Shown here: positions 18,492-28,124 of the stretch, one piece after another | How the letters are laid out: each line of letters starts with the position of its first letter | How positions within the stretch are numbered: position 1 is the stretch's first letter | Assembly: GCF_000226255.1 (NCBI RefSeq) | Contig: NZ_AGFG01000040.1 | Coordinates: 1 to 46,181, forward strand | DNA: 46,181 nucleotides | Direction: 5' to 3' | DNA from: Desulfovibrio sp. A2 | GTDB taxonomy: Bacteria; Desulfobacterota; Desulfovibrionia; Desulfovibrionales; Desulfovibrionaceae | Position numbers and translations under genes: made by a program | Notes under the pieces: generated by a model | What the model was told of the DNA's origin: nothing | Seen by the model: the letters and a program-made list of their open reading frames with translations, nothing else | The model's database searches: none

Positions 18492-19562
18492 TCACGCATG
18501 ATTGCGCAGCTTCAGCTCCACCGGGTGCGGGTTCAGGTAGAACTGACCGGCCAGGTACGGTTCGCCGTACTTGCGCACGTAGTGGTTCAGCAGGGTCACC
18601 GGCACCACCAGCGGCACCTGCGCCTTGCGGTAGCGCTGGATGACCTCCAGCATTTCCAGCTTTTCGTCCGGGGTCAGCACCCGCTTGAAGTAGCCCATGC
18701 AGTGTTGCAGCACGTTGGCGTGCTTGGCCGTGGTGGCGGGCAGGCGCAACCCGTCCATGAGCCCGGTCAGGTAGTCGCGGGCCAGGTCTTCTGGCGCGTG
18801 GGCGGCCGCATGGGCCACCAGCCTGCCCAGCGAACGGTAGTGCTCCACCGAGTGCGACATGAGCAGCAGCTTGTGCCGGGTATGAAAGTCCACCAGCCCG
18901 CCGCGCGTCATCCCGGCCTCTGCCAGGGCGCGCCAGCGGCGCATGACGAACAGCCGCTCGATGAAGTTCTCGCGCAGGCGCGGGTCGTTCAGGCGGCCTT
19001 CCTCTTCCGTGGGCAGCAGGGGAAAGCGGTCCATGAACGCCCGGGCAAAGAGGCCCACGCCCTTTTCCTGCGGCGGGCCAAGGTTGACGCGGCCCGCGCC
19101 TTCCGGAACGTCGCGGGGGGCATGATCCGCGTACACCTTCACCCGCTCCATGCCGCTGGAGGGCGAGGCCCGCTTGAAGATGAACCCGTCCAGCCGCTCG
19201 GCGGCCAGTTGTTCCACCCGGCGCAGGGCAAAGGTGCGCATGCGCTCCGTCCAGTCCTCGTAGCCCTTCACGGTGACCAGCCGGGGGTTGGCCGGGTCGC
19301 CCACCAGCCGCAGCGCCTCGCGCGGGATGGGCATGCCGCATTCCACCTCGGGGCACACGGGCACGAAGTCCATGTACTGGCCCAGGGTGCCGGTAATGTA
19401 CGGGTCGTGCTTGTGCCCGCCGTCGAAGCGGACCTTGTTGCCCAACAGGCATGAACTGATGCCCACCCGCAGCCGGTCGTCGGCCCCGGAGAGGGGAAGC
19501 TGGCCCGCATCGTGCGACAGCCCGGAATGCCCGGCCGGTGTCGGCCGCGAGGATTCTTCCAT
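18492..19562 (-). CDS. DUF523-DUF1722 two-domain protein
   Basis: The 356-residue protein joins an N-terminal DUF523 domain (about residues 30-190) to a C-terminal DUF1722 domain (about 220-345). DUF523 includes the iron-sulfur thiouracil desulfidase TudS. Two of its Cys motifs are here, SSCLLG (C38) and CPEVECG (C70, C75), but the third, usually SPSCG, reads SPSSG with S136. DUF1722 has no settled function; it carries a HYRSLGRLVAHAA segment and a C-terminal LNHYVRKYGEPYLAGQ-type motif. ATG 19562 has GGAGGC upstream. It diverges from the HAD gene across a repeat-containing region. Confidence 0.87.
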   Translation of the reverse strand: MEESSRPTPAGHSGLSHDAGQLPLSGADDRLRVGISSCLLGNKVRFDGGHKHDPYITGTLGQYMDFVPVCPEVECGMPIPREALRLVGDPANPRLVTVKGYEDWTERMRTFALRRVEQLAAERLDGFIFKRASPSSGMERVKVYADHAPRDVPEGAGRVNLGPPQEKGVGLFARAFMDRFPLLPTEEEGRLNDPRLRENFIERLFVMRRWRALAEAGMTRGGLVDFHTRHKLLLMSHSVEHYRSLGRLVAHAAAHAPEDLARDYLTGLMDGLRLPATTAKHANVLQHCMGYFKRVLTPDEKLEMLEVIQRYRKAQVPLVVPVTLLNHYVRKYGEPYLAGQFYLNPHPVELKLRNHA

Positions 19563-19608
19563 TGCGCTTTGCCTCCGCGTGGTTATCCTGAACGGGTTGC
19601 CGCCCGCG

Positions 19609-19660
19609 CCCCATCCGCGCCCCATCCGCTCCCCATCCGGGCCCCATCCGGCCCCATCCG
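19609..19660. repeat. five phased CCCCATCCG repeats
   Basis: CCCCATCCG occurs at 19609, 19620, 19631, 19642 and 19652, at steps of 11, 11, 11 and 10 bases, between the divergent DUF523-DUF1722 and HAD genes. The helical-turn spacing would place all copies on one DNA face. It may be a phased binding array or a slippage repeat. Confidence 0.8.
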
Positions 19661-19743
19661 GGAGCCCGGCGGCTTGCAGAAACGGGGGAACATCATCGCG
19701 CCGCATGTCGGCAGCGAGGCCCCGCAGACACCAAGGATAGCCC

Positions 19744-20412
19744 ATGACACACTCGCGCGGCAATGCCGCCCCCATCATCGACGTCATCTTCTTCGACTTC
19801 AGCGGCGTGCTGGCCGAGGAAGGCTTCATCGAGGGCCTGCGGGCCATCGGCCGGTCCCAGGGCCTGGACCCAGAAGCCACCATGCGCGCGGCCACCGACC
19901 TGTGCTACGCCACCGGCTACGTCAACGGCCGCACCGACGAGGCCACGTGGTGGAACGCGGTGCGCGCGGCCACCGGCATGACCGGCAGCGACCAGACCCT
20001 GCGCGCCGAAATCATGAACCGCTTCACCGTGCGGCCGGACATGCTGCGCGCCGCCGACGCGGTGCGCGCGGCCGGTCTGCGCACGGCCATCCTCAGCGAC
20101 CACACCAACTGGCTGGAGGAAATAGACGCGGCACACGGCGTGTACCGCCACTTCGACCGGGTGTTCAATTCGTTCCGCGAGGGGCTGAACAAGCGCGACC
20201 CCGGCTTTTTCACCCACGCCGCGACCATCATGGGCGTGGCCCCCGCGCGCGCGGCGTTCTTCGACGACAACGCCGGGCACATCGGCCGGGCCACGGCGCT
20301 GGGCATCCACGCCCGGCTGTTCACGGACCGCGCGGCCTTCCGCGCCGACCTGGCCGCGCTGGCCCCGCAGGTGAAGCTGCCGAAAGGCTGGGCAGACGGC
20401 TGGCCGGAATAA
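19744..20412 (+). CDS. HAD-superfamily hydrolase
   Basis: This 222-residue protein has the HAD fold of the beta-phosphoglucomutase/YihX type. Motif I is FFDFSGVLAEEG with nucleophile D18, but the usual second Asp is S20. Motif II is AILSDHTN, the motif III Lys lies in GLNKRDPGFF, and motif IV is AAFFDDNAGH. A helical cap (about residues 25-95) sits between motifs I and II. The D-to-S change occurs in some phosphatases (as G in YihX-like proteins) and may reduce or alter phosphatase activity. The ATG follows AAGGA, and a strong terminator follows at 20501. Substrate is unknown. Confidence 0.82.
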   Translation: MTHSRGNAAPIIDVIFFDFSGVLAEEGFIEGLRAIGRSQGLDPEATMRAATDLCYATGYVNGRTDEATWWNAVRAATGMTGSDQTLRAEIMNRFTVRPDMLRAADAVRAAGLRTAILSDHTNWLEEIDAAHGVYRHFDRVFNSFREGLNKRDPGFFTHAATIMGVAPARAAFFDDNAGHIGRATALGIHARLFTDRAAFRADLAALAPQVKLPKGWADGWPE

Positions 20413-20500
20413 CGCCGCCGACCACACCCGAACGCGCCCGACTCTACCCGACCGTGCCCGACTGTGCCCGACCGCGTTCCGTCACCCGGCCATCATCATT

Positions 20501-20541
20501 CCGCCACGCGCAGGCCCCATGCTGCGCGTGGCGGCCTTTTT
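20501..20541 (+). terminator. rho-independent terminator after the HAD gene
   Basis: A perfect 13-bp stem (CCGCCACGCGCAG at 20501-20513, complement at 20522-20534) with an 8-base loop is followed by CCTTTTT. This is one of the clearest terminators in the window and uncouples the HAD gene from the TVP38-like gene downstream. Confidence 0.88.
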
Positions 20542-20585
20542 CTCCTCGCGAAGGGTCGTCCATCCTCCGGCAGGCAGGCCCGTCC

Positions 20586-21518
20586 GTGCGCACTCCCCGT
20601 CCCATCGCCCCCCCGGCCCACACCCCCCGCGACCCGGCACGGGGCGGGCCTGCCGTCTTGAAGCGGAGCGGCCCTGCCGCTCTGGCGCAACGCCTGCCCC
20701 TGCCCCCCGCCGTGCTGGCCGCCCTGACGCTGGCGATCCTGTTGGCGGCGCTGGCGCTTGCCGGCCACTTTCCGGCCGTGGGGCCCGACCAGGCGCTGGC
20801 CCTGCGCGACCGGCTGCTGGCCCTGCAGGCCCGCCATCCCGTGGCCAGCGTGGCCGTGTACGTGGCGGGCTATGTGCTGATGACCTCGTGTTCCATCCCC
20901 GGCGCGGTATTCCTGACCCTGACCGGCGGGGCGGTGTTCGGATTCGGCGTGGCCCTGGCCGCCGTCAGCGCGGCCAGCACCGCCGGGGCCTGCGTGGCCT
21001 TTCTCTGCGCCCGGCACCTGCTGCGCGATACGGTGCGCCGCCTGTGGCCCCGCCAGCTTGCCCGCATCGACGCGGCCATGGCCGAAGGGCTGCCGGGCGG
21101 CCCCCCGTGCGGCCCCGCCCCGTCCGGACCCGCCTCGTCCGGCCTTGCCTCCCCCGGCGCGCTGTGCCTGCTGGGCCTGCGCTGCGTGGCGGTGATGCCC
21201 TACTGGCTGGTGAACCTGCTGTTCGGGGTAACCGCCATGCGGCTTTCCACCTTCGCCACGGTCTCGCTGTTCGGCATGCTGCCGCTGAACGCCATCTACG
21301 TGCACGCCGGGGCGGAGCTTGGCCGCATCCGCCACCTTGGCGACATCATCTCGTTGCACACCGGACTTGCCCTGTGCCTGCTGGCCGTGGCCCCCCTTGT
21401 GCTGCGTCGGGTACTGCGCCGGGCGGCGCGCATGCAAGAGGCCCGACGGTGCGCCGACCACCGCGCCGCCACCGCCGATGCCGCCGCTGATGCCGCCGCC
21501 CCGGAGCAGCCCGAATAA
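20586..21518 (+). CDS. TVP38/TMEM64 (SNARE-associated) family membrane protein
   Basis: This protein of about 310 residues has four or more membrane segments and the family core: SVAVYVAGYVLMTSCSIPGAVFLTLTG followed by GFGVALAAVSAASTAGACVAFL (written here in two parts) and a C-terminal LRCVAVMPYWLVNLLFG segment. These match the VTT domain of DedA/TVP38 proteins, which in other organisms are linked to lipid scrambling. Its place just upstream of psd and pssA fits a membrane-lipid role. The start is uncertain: I use GTG 20586, in frame just before a basic N terminus. A Pro/Gly-rich insert lies near residues 175-195. Confidence 0.78.
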   Translation: MRTPRPIAPPAHTPRDPARGGPAVLKRSGPAALAQRLPLPPAVLAALTLAILLAALALAGHFPAVGPDQALALRDRLLALQARHPVASVAVYVAGYVLMTSCSIPGAVFLTLTGGAVFGFGVALAAVSAASTAGACVAFLCARHLLRDTVRRLWPRQLARIDAAMAEGLPGGPPCGPAPSGPASSGLASPGALCLLGLRCVAVMPYWLVNLLFGVTAMRLSTFATVSLFGMLPLNAIYVHAGAELGRIRHLGDIISLHTGLALCLLAVAPLVLRRVLRRAARMQEARRCADHRAATADAAADAAAPEQPE

Positions 21519-21707
21519 TTCCCGCACGGGCCGGGCAGTCCGGATCGGGTCCCCCCGCCCCCCCGTTCCCGCCGTCCGCCCGCCTCCAGCCCTCCCCGCC
21601 CCTGCCCGGTTGCCAGCGCGGCGGCTTTTGCCTACACTCCCGCCATATTGCCCGCGCGCGGCCCGCGCCGCGCGCCATGGCCACCACCGCAACCAACGGC
21701 ACCCCAC

Positions 21708-22352
21708 ATGCGCAAAGCCTCCATCGGCATCACCCCCGAAGGCGTCCCGGCCATCGGCCTGTGCGCCCTCGTCACACTTTCCCTCGCCATGCTCGGCTGC
21801 GCCACCGGCAGCTTCGTGTTCATGCTGCTGACCTGGTTCTGCTGCCACTTCTTCCGCGACCCGGAACGGGTCACCCCCACCGCCGATGGCCTGGGCATCA
21901 GCCCCGCAGACGGCAAGGTGGTGCGCGTGCAGACCATGCCCGACCCGTTCACCGGCCAGCCCCGCACCACGGTGTGCATCTTCATGAATGTGTTCAGCGT
22001 GCACGTGAACCGCGCCCCCGTGGCGGGCACCGTGACCGACATCGCCTATCATCCCGGCAAGTTCCTGAACGCCGCGTGGGACAAGGCATCCACCGACAAC
22101 GAGCGCTGCGCCTACCGCATGACCGGCGACGACGGCTCGTCGTGGACCTTCGTGCAGATCGCGGGGCTGATCGCCCGGCGCATCGTGTGCCGCACCGACG
22201 AGGGCGATTCGCTGGCCCGCGGCGAACGGTTCGGCATGATCCGCTTCGGCTCGCGGGTTGACCTTTACCTGCCGGACGACTATTCTCCGGCCGTGAACGT
22301 GGGAGAACAGGTGTTCGCCGGGCAGACCATAGTGGCGCGCCGCAACGCCTGA
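21708..22352 (+). CDS. psd: phosphatidylserine decarboxylase, short form
   Basis: This 214-residue proenzyme decarboxylates phosphatidylserine to phosphatidylethanolamine. Two N-terminal membrane-associated hydrophobic stretches lie in residues 15-46. The body carries FSVHVNRAP (S97-H99) and the conserved [10 protein letters not shown], where self-cleavage between G181 and S182 gives the pyruvoyl group. The short length and FGS cleavage site mark the archaeal/Bacillus-like class, not the longer E. coli LGST class. ATG 21708 gives a family-like N terminus; the ribosome site is weak. pssA follows after 47 bases, so the two steps of PE synthesis are linked. Confidence 0.93.
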   Translation: MRKASIGITPEGVPAIGLCALVTLSLAMLGCATGSFVFMLLTWFCCHFFRDPERVTPTADGLGISPADGKVVRVQTMPDPFTGQPRTTVCIFMNVFSVHVNRAPVAGTVTDIAYHPGKFLNAAWDKASTDNERCAYRMTGDDGSSWTFVQIAGLIARRIVCRTDEGDSLARGERFGMIRFGSRVDLYLPDDYSPAVNVGEQVFAGQTIVARRNA

Positions 22353-22399
22353 CCCCCAGTTTCACTTACCGCAAGAAGGCACAGGACAGCCGCAAGGCC

Positions 22400-23149
22400 A
22401 TGGAACAGCCCGCCCGCCCGATCCACAAGGGAGTGTACATCCTCCCGAACCTCTTCACCACGGCAAGCCTCTTTGCAGGCTTCCTGGGGATGTTGTGGGC
22501 CGTTTCCGGGCGGTACGAAGACTGCGCCATGGCCATTCTGTTCAGCGCCCTCATGGACGGCCTGGACGGCAAGGTGGCCCGCCTCACCAACACCGCCAGC
22601 GAATTCGGCGTGCAGTACGATTCGCTGTGTGACCTGGTGGCCTTCGGCGTGGCGCCCGGCTTCATGATGTACCAGTGGCAGCTGCACCAGTACGGTCGCC
22701 TCGGCATCGCCGCCGCCTTCCTGTTCGCGGTGTGCGGGGCGTTGCGCCTTGCCCGGTTCAACATCTCCACCGCCACCACCTCCAAGAAGTTCTTCATCGG
22801 CCTGCCCATTCCGGCGGCCGGTTGCGCCGTGGCCACGCTGGTGCTGTTCAGCCCCTACGTGCCCGACCAGTTCGCGGGCTTTTTCCCGCGCTTCTGCCTT
22901 GCGCTCGCCTTCGTGCTCGCCTTCCTCATGGTGAGCCGCGTGCGGTACGCCTCCTTCAAGGAATACGGGCTCATCAAGGCCCATCCGTTCAGCTCGATGG
23001 TTACCGCCATCCTGCTGTTCGTACTCGTCTCCTCCGAACCCAAGCTCTTGGGTTTCCTGGTGTTCGCGGGCTACCTCATCTCTGGTCCCGTGTACACCTT
23101 CGTCATCATTCCCCGCCGCAATCACAAGCTACTACGCAGCCTATCCTAG
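22400..23149 (+). CDS. pssA: CDP-diacylglycerol-serine O-phosphatidyltransferase
   Basis: This 249-residue integral membrane enzyme joins CDP-diacylglycerol and serine to give phosphatidylserine, the substrate of the Psd encoded just upstream. The CDP-alcohol phosphotransferase signature is complete: D53-x2-D56-G57-x2-A60-R61-x8-G70-x3-D74-x3-D78. About six to eight membrane segments are visible. The start follows a modest AAGAAGG site. It is followed by a 228-base gap and then leuA; the two pathways share serine-free metabolism only loosely, so shared transcription, if any, is probably incidental. Confidence 0.95.
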   Translation: MEQPARPIHKGVYILPNLFTTASLFAGFLGMLWAVSGRYEDCAMAILFSALMDGLDGKVARLTNTASEFGVQYDSLCDLVAFGVAPGFMMYQWQLHQYGRLGIAAAFLFAVCGALRLARFNISTATTSKKFFIGLPIPAAGCAVATLVLFSPYVPDQFAGFFPRFCLALAFVLAFLMVSRVRYASFKEYGLIKAHPFSSMVTAILLFVLVSSEPKLLGFLVFAGYLISGPVYTFVIIPRRNHKLLRSLS

Positions 23150-23377
23150 GGTTGTCGTAGCAGCGCCCCGTACCTCCGTGTCAGGAACGCCCGCCGTTCC
23201 CGGGCGGACGTGTACCCTCCTCTCAGCCAGAGTCCCGTCTCCCGGGCCGGCGCGCAGCTAACGAACAGATGCAGCAATCCGTCAGGCGCACACGCCGCTC
23301 GTGACGACCGCGCATCAGCGCCATGGTCCCGCCCGCAACCACAACGGGCGCGGACCGCAGCCAGAGGAGCACGAATC

Positions 23378-24922
23378 ATGACCATCGAATCCGGTCGCAT
23401 CCGCATTTTCGACACCACCCTGCGCGACGGCGAGCAGTCGCCCGGCGCCACCATGAACCTCAAGGAAAAGATCCGCCTGGCCCGCCAGTTGGAAATCCTT
23501 GGCGTGGACATCATGGAAGCTGGCTTCCCCGCATCCAGCCAGGGCGACTTCGAGGCCGTGCAGGCCATCGCCCGCGCCGTGAAAGGCGTGGAAGTGGCGG
23601 GCCTGTGCCGCGCCATGCCCGCCGACATCGACCGCGCCTGGGACGCCGTGAAGGTGGCCGAGAACCCGCGCATCCACACCTTTCTGGCCACCTCGCCGGT
23701 GCACATGCAGTACAAGCTGCGCAAGGAACCGGACCAGGTGGTGGAAATGGCCGTGGCCGCCGTGCGCCATGCCGCCAGGTACACCAGCAACGTGGAATTC
23801 TCTGCCGAGGACGCCTCGCGCTCCAACCCCGACTTCCTGGTGCGGGTGTTCGAGGCGGTGATCAACGCCGGGGCCACCACCATCAACGTGCCGGATACCG
23901 TGGGCTACGCCCAGCCCGAAGAATTCGGGCGGCTCATCAGGTACGTCATCGAGAACACGCCGAACAGCCACAAGGCCGTGTTCAGCGTGCACTGCCATAA
24001 CGACCTCGGCCTTGGCGTGGCCAACACCCTGGCCGCGCTGAAGGCGGGCGCGCGCCAGGCGGAAGTGACCATCAGCGGCATCGGCGAACGGGCGGGCAAC
24101 GCCTCGCTCGAGGAAATCGTCATGGCCCTGCACACCCGGCGCGACTTCTACCAGTTGGACTGCGGCGTGGTGACCGAGCAGCTCTTTCCCACCTGCCGCC
24201 TGCTGTCCATGATCATCGGCCAGCCCATCCCGCCCAACAAGGCCATCGTGGGCGCCAACGCCTTCGCGCACGAATCGGGCATCCACCAGGACGGCATGCT
24301 CAAGAACCGCGAAACGTACGAGATCATGACGCCGGAATCCATCGGCAAGACCAAGACCGACCTCGTCATCGGCAAGCATTCCGGACGCAACGCCGTGAAG
24401 AACAAGTTGGAAGAGCTTGGCTACCGGCTGGAGGAAGACCAACTGGTCACCGTGTTCGAGGCGGTGAAGAAGCTGGCGGACAAGAAGAAGCAGATTTATG
24501 ACGAGGACATCGAAGCCCTGGTGCTTGAAGAGGTCTACCGCCTGCCCGACCAGTACCGGCTGGTGAACCTTTCGGTGCAGTGCAGCGATACCGGCATGCC
24601 GCCCACGGCCGCCGTGGTCATGGACGTCATGGGCGAGGTGAAGCGCTCCGCCGGGTTCGGCGTGGGGCCCATCGACGCGGTGTTCAACGTCATCGGCGGC
24701 ATCGTGGGGCGCACCCCCACGCTTGAACGCTACTCGGTCACCGCCATCACCGGCGGCACCGACGCCCAGGGCGAGGTTACCGTGCGCCTGCGGCAGAACG
24801 GCAGCAGCGCGGTCGGACGCGGGTCCGACCCCGACATCATACTGGCCAGCGCCCGCGCGTACGTGAACGCGCTGAACCGGCTGGCAAAGAAAGAAGAAGA
24901 GCAAGAGAAGGAGGGCATCTAG
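23378..24922 (+). CDS. leuA: 2-isopropylmalate synthase
   Basis: This 514-residue enzyme condenses acetyl-CoA with 2-ketoisovalerate, the first step of leucine synthesis. The TIM-barrel part begins FDTTLRDGEQSPG and has the metal-binding H205-x-H207 (VHCHNDLGLG); the C-terminal part (after about residue 390) matches the leucine-binding regulatory domain, so feedback inhibition by leucine is likely. ATG 23378 has GAGGAG upstream; the frame is open to 23210 without family-like residues. Its stop abuts the leuC start, and the order leuA-leuC-leuD-leuB forms one operon. I saw no Leu-rich leader peptide or T-box in 23150-23377. Confidence 0.96.
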   Translation: MTIESGRIRIFDTTLRDGEQSPGATMNLKEKIRLARQLEILGVDIMEAGFPASSQGDFEAVQAIARAVKGVEVAGLCRAMPADIDRAWDAVKVAENPRIHTFLATSPVHMQYKLRKEPDQVVEMAVAAVRHAARYTSNVEFSAEDASRSNPDFLVRVFEAVINAGATTINVPDTVGYAQPEEFGRLIRYVIENTPNSHKAVFSVHCHNDLGLGVANTLAALKAGARQAEVTISGIGERAGNASLEEIVMALHTRRDFYQLDCGVVTEQLFPTCRLLSMIIGQPIPPNKAIVGANAFAHESGIHQDGMLKNRETYEIMTPESIGKTKTDLVIGKHSGRNAVKNKLEELGYRLEEDQLVTVFEAVKKLADKKKQIYDEDIEALVLEEVYRLPDQYRLVNLSVQCSDTGMPPTAAVVMDVMGEVKRSAGFGVGPIDAVFNVIGGIVGRTPTLERYSVTAITGGTDAQGEVTVRLRQNGSSAVGRGSDPDIILASARAYVNALNRLAKKEEEQEKEGI

Positions 24923-26179
24923 ATGGCACACACGCTTGCGCAGAAGATCCTGCAGGCGCACACCGACGAGGCGATCACGGCCGCGGGGCGGATCGTCCGC
25001 TGTCGCGTCTCGCTGGCTCTGGCAAACGACATCACCGCTCCGCTCGCCATCAAGTCCTTCCGGGCCATGGGGGCGAAAAAGGTGTTCGATCGCGACAAGG
25101 TGGCGCTGGTCATGGACCACTTCACCCCGCAGAAGGACATCGATTCGGCGCAGCAGGTGAAGCTGACCCGCGAATTCGCCAGGGAAATGGGCATCACCCA
25201 CTACTACGAGGGCGGCGACTGCGGCGTGGAGCACGCCCTGTTGCCTGAACTGGGGCTGGTCGGCCCCGGCGACGTGGTGGTGGGGGCCGACAGCCACACC
25301 TGTACTTACGGAGGCTTAGGCGCTTTTGCGACCGGCCTTGGCTCCACCGACGTGGCCGGGGCCATGGCCCTGGGTGAAACGTGGTTCAAGGTGCCGCCCA
25401 CCATCCGCGCCACCTTTACCGGCGCCCTGCCCAAGTGGGTTGGCGCGAAAGACCTGATCCTGCGCCTCATCGGCGAGATCGGCGTGGACGGCGCGCTGTA
25501 CCGCGCGCTGGAATTCGACGGCGCGGCCATCGAGGCCCTGTCCGTTGAAGGCCGCATGACCATCGCCAACATGGCCATCGAGGCGGGCGGCAAGGTGGGC
25601 CTGTTCGCCGCCGATGCCAAGACCCTGGCCTACACCGCCTCGCGCGGCCGCAAGGACGTGGCCCTGGCCGCCGACCCCGGCGCGACCTACGAACGCGAAC
25701 TGACCTTCGACGTGTCCGGCATGGAGCCCGTGGTTGCCTGCCCGCACCTGCCGGAAAACGTGAAGCCCGTGGGCGAGGTGAAGGGCGTGACCCTGGACCA
25801 GGTGGTCATCGGCTCGTGCACCAACGGCCGCATCAGCGACATGCGCGAGGCGGCGGAAGTGCTGAAGGGCCGCAAGGTGGCCAAGGGCGTGCGCTGCATC
25901 GTGCTGCCCGCCACCCCCGGCGTGTGGAAGGAGGCCCTGAAGGAAGGGCTGATCGAAACCTTCATGGAATCGGGCTGCATCGTGGGCCCGGCCACCTGCG
26001 GGCCGTGCCTTGGCGGGCACATGGGCATCCTGGCCGACGGCGAGCGCGCCATCGCCACCACCAACCGCAACTTCCGCGGGCGCATGGGCAGCCTGGAGTC
26101 CGAGGTGTACCTGGCAAGCCCGGCCGTGGCCGCCGCCTCGGCCGTGGCGGGCGTCATCGCCCACCCCGGCAGCCTGTAG
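24923..26179 (+). CDS. leuC: 3-isopropylmalate dehydratase large subunit
   Basis: This 418-residue subunit, with LeuD, isomerises 2- to 3-isopropylmalate. It is a 4Fe-4S aconitase-family protein; the cluster ligands are C299 (IGSCTNGR), C359 and C362 (TCGPC). Its length is that of the shorter LeuC/HacA type found in archaea and many anaerobes, not the 466-residue E. coli form. It starts directly after the leuA stop with no spacer, which implies translational coupling. leuD follows after 37 bases. Confidence 0.96.
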   Translation: MAHTLAQKILQAHTDEAITAAGRIVRCRVSLALANDITAPLAIKSFRAMGAKKVFDRDKVALVMDHFTPQKDIDSAQQVKLTREFAREMGITHYYEGGDCGVEHALLPELGLVGPGDVVVGADSHTCTYGGLGAFATGLGSTDVAGAMALGETWFKVPPTIRATFTGALPKWVGAKDLILRLIGEIGVDGALYRALEFDGAAIEALSVEGRMTIANMAIEAGGKVGLFAADAKTLAYTASRGRKDVALAADPGATYERELTFDVSGMEPVVACPHLPENVKPVGEVKGVTLDQVVIGSCTNGRISDMREAAEVLKGRKVAKGVRCIVLPATPGVWKEALKEGLIETFMESGCIVGPATCGPCLGGHMGILADGERAIATTNRNFRGRMGSLESEVYLASPAVAAASAVAGVIAHPGSL

Positions 26180-26216
26180 GACCGCTCCACACGCCACTTA
26201 CGGAGGTTTACGCACC

Positions 26217-26708
26217 ATGAGTTACACCGGCACCGCCCACAAGGTGGGCGAGCATATCGATACCGACGCCATCATCCCCGCGCGCTTCCTGGTCACCACC
26301 GACACCAAGAAGCTGGGCGAAAACTGCATGGCTGGCCTTGAGGAAGGCTGGGTGAAGCGGGTGAAGCCCGGCGACGTGATGGTGGCGGGGCGCAACTTCG
26401 GTTGCGGCTCGTCGCGCGAGCACGCGCCCATCGCCATCCTTGGCGCGGGCATGCCCGTGGTCATCGCGCACAGCTTCGCGCGCATCTTCTACCGCAACTC
26501 CTTCAACATGGGGCTGTTGCTGCTGGAAGTGGGCGACGAGGTGGACAAGATCGCCGACGGCGACACCGTGGAGGTGGACGCGGCCAAGGGGCTGATCACC
26601 AACCGCACCACCGGGGCCACCATCACCTGCCCGCCGCTGCCTGCGTCGATGCGGGAGTTGCTGGATAAGGGTGGCCTTGTCCCCTACGTCAAAGAGCGCC
26701 TTTCCTAG
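26217..26708 (+). CDS. leuD: 3-isopropylmalate dehydratase small subunit
   Basis: This 163-residue swivel-domain subunit partners LeuC. The YxxT-type loop and [14 protein letters not shown] motif (substrate binding, near residues 59-72) are clear, and the size matches the short LeuD that goes with a short LeuC. GGAGGT lies 9 bases before the ATG. Downstream, before leuB, lies a structured repeat of family S that may affect how much of the transcript reaches leuB. Confidence 0.95.
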   Translation: MSYTGTAHKVGEHIDTDAIIPARFLVTTDTKKLGENCMAGLEEGWVKRVKPGDVMVAGRNFGCGSSREHAPIAILGAGMPVVIAHSFARIFYRNSFNMGLLLLEVGDEVDKIADGDTVEVDAAKGLITNRTTGATITCPPLPASMRELLDKGGLVPYVKERLS

Positions 26709-26713
26709 CATTC

Positions 26714-26862
26714 GGGCCTTTTGCCCTCCGGCGTCGTCAGATGCGCCTTTCGCTCCGGTCACGTACGATAAAAGTACGCTCCCTCCGCGAAAAACGCCTC
26801 TTCCTCGCCGGAGAGCAAAATCCCTCGAATGCCGGTTTCGCAGGTGCGAGGGGAAAAGGCCC
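26714..26862 (-). repeat. structured element family S, copy inside the leu operon
   Basis: On the minus strand this copy reads CCGGCGAGGAAG at its outer arm, GGGAGCGTAC then GTACGTGACC at the core, and CTGACGACGCCGG closing the stem (core hairpin 26728-26811, 84 bases). A second dyad, 26714-26728 with 26848-26862 (14 of 15 bp), encloses it. The core matches the copies at 40.35 and 45.37 kb, but the arm bases differ with pairing kept. It sits between leuD and leuB; I see no open frame that looks like a gene. Confidence 0.75.
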
Positions 26863-26961
26863 AAATACGGGAGACGCATTCTGACCATTCCGGCGGCGGG
26901 CCGTACACCCCGCCTCCGCACCACCCATAGCGCGCATCGGTCATAGAAAAGGGATATCCAG

Positions 26962-28038
26962 ATGGACATGAAGATCTGCCTGATGCCGGGCGACGGCATC
27001 GGCCCGGAAATCGTGGAACAGGCTGTGAAGGTACTGGACAAGGTGGCCAAAAAGTTCGGCCACACCGTCAGCTACACCAATGCGCTCATCGGCGGCGCGG
27101 CCATCGACGCCACGGGCGGCCCCCTGCCGGACGACACCGTGGCCGCGTGCAAGGCGGCCGACGCCGTACTGCTGGGCGCCGTGGGCGGCCCCAAGTGGGA
27201 CACGCTGCCCACCGCCATCCGCCCGGAAAAGGGGCTGCTGGGCATCCGCAAGGCACTGGGGCTGTTCGCCAACCTGCGCCCGGCCACCCTGCTGCCCGAA
27301 CTGGCCGGGGCCTGCCTGCTGCGCGCCGACATCGCCGCGCAGGGCCTGGACGTGATGGTGGTGCGCGAGCTGACCGGCGGCGTCTACTTCGGCGAGCCGG
27401 TGTGCGAAGAAGAGCTGCGCGACGGCCTGCGCACCAGCTACAACACCATGATCTACAATGAAGAAGAAGTGCGCCGCATCGCCCGCGTGGCCTTCGAGGC
27501 GGCCCGCAAGCGCAGCAAGAAGGTCTGCTCGGTGGACAAGGCCAACGTGCTGGCCGTGTCGCGCCTGTGGCGCGCCGTGGTCATCGAGGTGGCCAAGGAA
27601 TACCCCGACGTGGAGCTGACCCACATGTACGTGGACAACGCGGCCATGCAACTGGTGCGCTGGCCCGCCCAGTTCGACGTCATCGTCACCGAGAACCTGT
27701 TCGGCGACATCCTGTCCGACGAGGCGGCGGTGATCACCGGGTCCATCGGCATGCTGCCCTCGGCCTCGCTGGGCGCCAGCGGCCCCGGCATCTTCGAGCC
27801 CATCCACGGTTCCGCCCCGGACATCGCCGGGCAGAACAAGGCCAACCCCGTGGCCACCATCCTTTCCGTGGCCATGATGCTGCGCTACACCTTCGGCCTG
27901 GAAAAGGAAGCCGTGGCCATCGAGCAGGCCGTCAGCGGCGTGCTGCGCGAAGGGTACCGCACCGGCGACATCATGGAGGAAGGCAAGACCCTGGTTGGCA
28001 CCGTGAGCATGGGGAATCTGGTGGCGGAGCGGGTGTAA
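26962..28038 (+). CDS. leuB: 3-isopropylmalate dehydrogenase
   Basis: This 358-residue NAD-dependent enzyme oxidatively decarboxylates 3-isopropylmalate to 2-ketoisocaproate. The N terminus [11 protein letters not shown], the substrate Arg region with [12 protein letters not shown], the catalytic Lys in DKANVL, the metal-binding [14 protein letters not shown], and the C-terminal [14 protein letters not shown] segment are all present. The ATG follows AAGGGA. It is the last gene of the leu operon, which ends at the hairpin 28073-28124. Confidence 0.96.
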   Translation: MDMKICLMPGDGIGPEIVEQAVKVLDKVAKKFGHTVSYTNALIGGAAIDATGGPLPDDTVAACKAADAVLLGAVGGPKWDTLPTAIRPEKGLLGIRKALGLFANLRPATLLPELAGACLLRADIAAQGLDVMVVRELTGGVYFGEPVCEEELRDGLRTSYNTMIYNEEEVRRIARVAFEAARKRSKKVCSVDKANVLAVSRLWRAVVIEVAKEYPDVELTHMYVDNAAMQLVRWPAQFDVIVTENLFGDILSDEAAVITGSIGMLPSASLGASGPGIFEPIHGSAPDIAGQNKANPVATILSVAMMLRYTFGLEKEAVAIEQAVSGVLREGYRTGDIMEEGKTLVGTVSMGNLVAERV

Positions 28039-28072
28039 TGCCCTGTCGGACGTGCCCTGCATAAGAAGTAAC

Positions 28073-28124
28073 GGCTGGCGTGCCTCGTTGAACACGTTTT
28101 CTACGAAGGCACGCCAGCCCTTTT
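28073..28124 (+). terminator. terminator of the leu operon
   Basis: GGCTGGCGTGCC (28073-28084) pairs perfectly with GGCACGCCAGCC (28108-28119), followed by CTTTT. The right arm and loop (TTCTACGAAGGCACGCCAGCC) are also the opening of repeat family R, which begins here, so terminator and repeat overlap. Confidence 0.82.

Noticed and set aside
23150..23377. Leucine attenuator or T-box before leuA
   Set aside because: No Leu-codon-rich leader, no T-box motif and no terminator/antiterminator pair was found. Only a small CGCCCG/CGGGCG stem is present.
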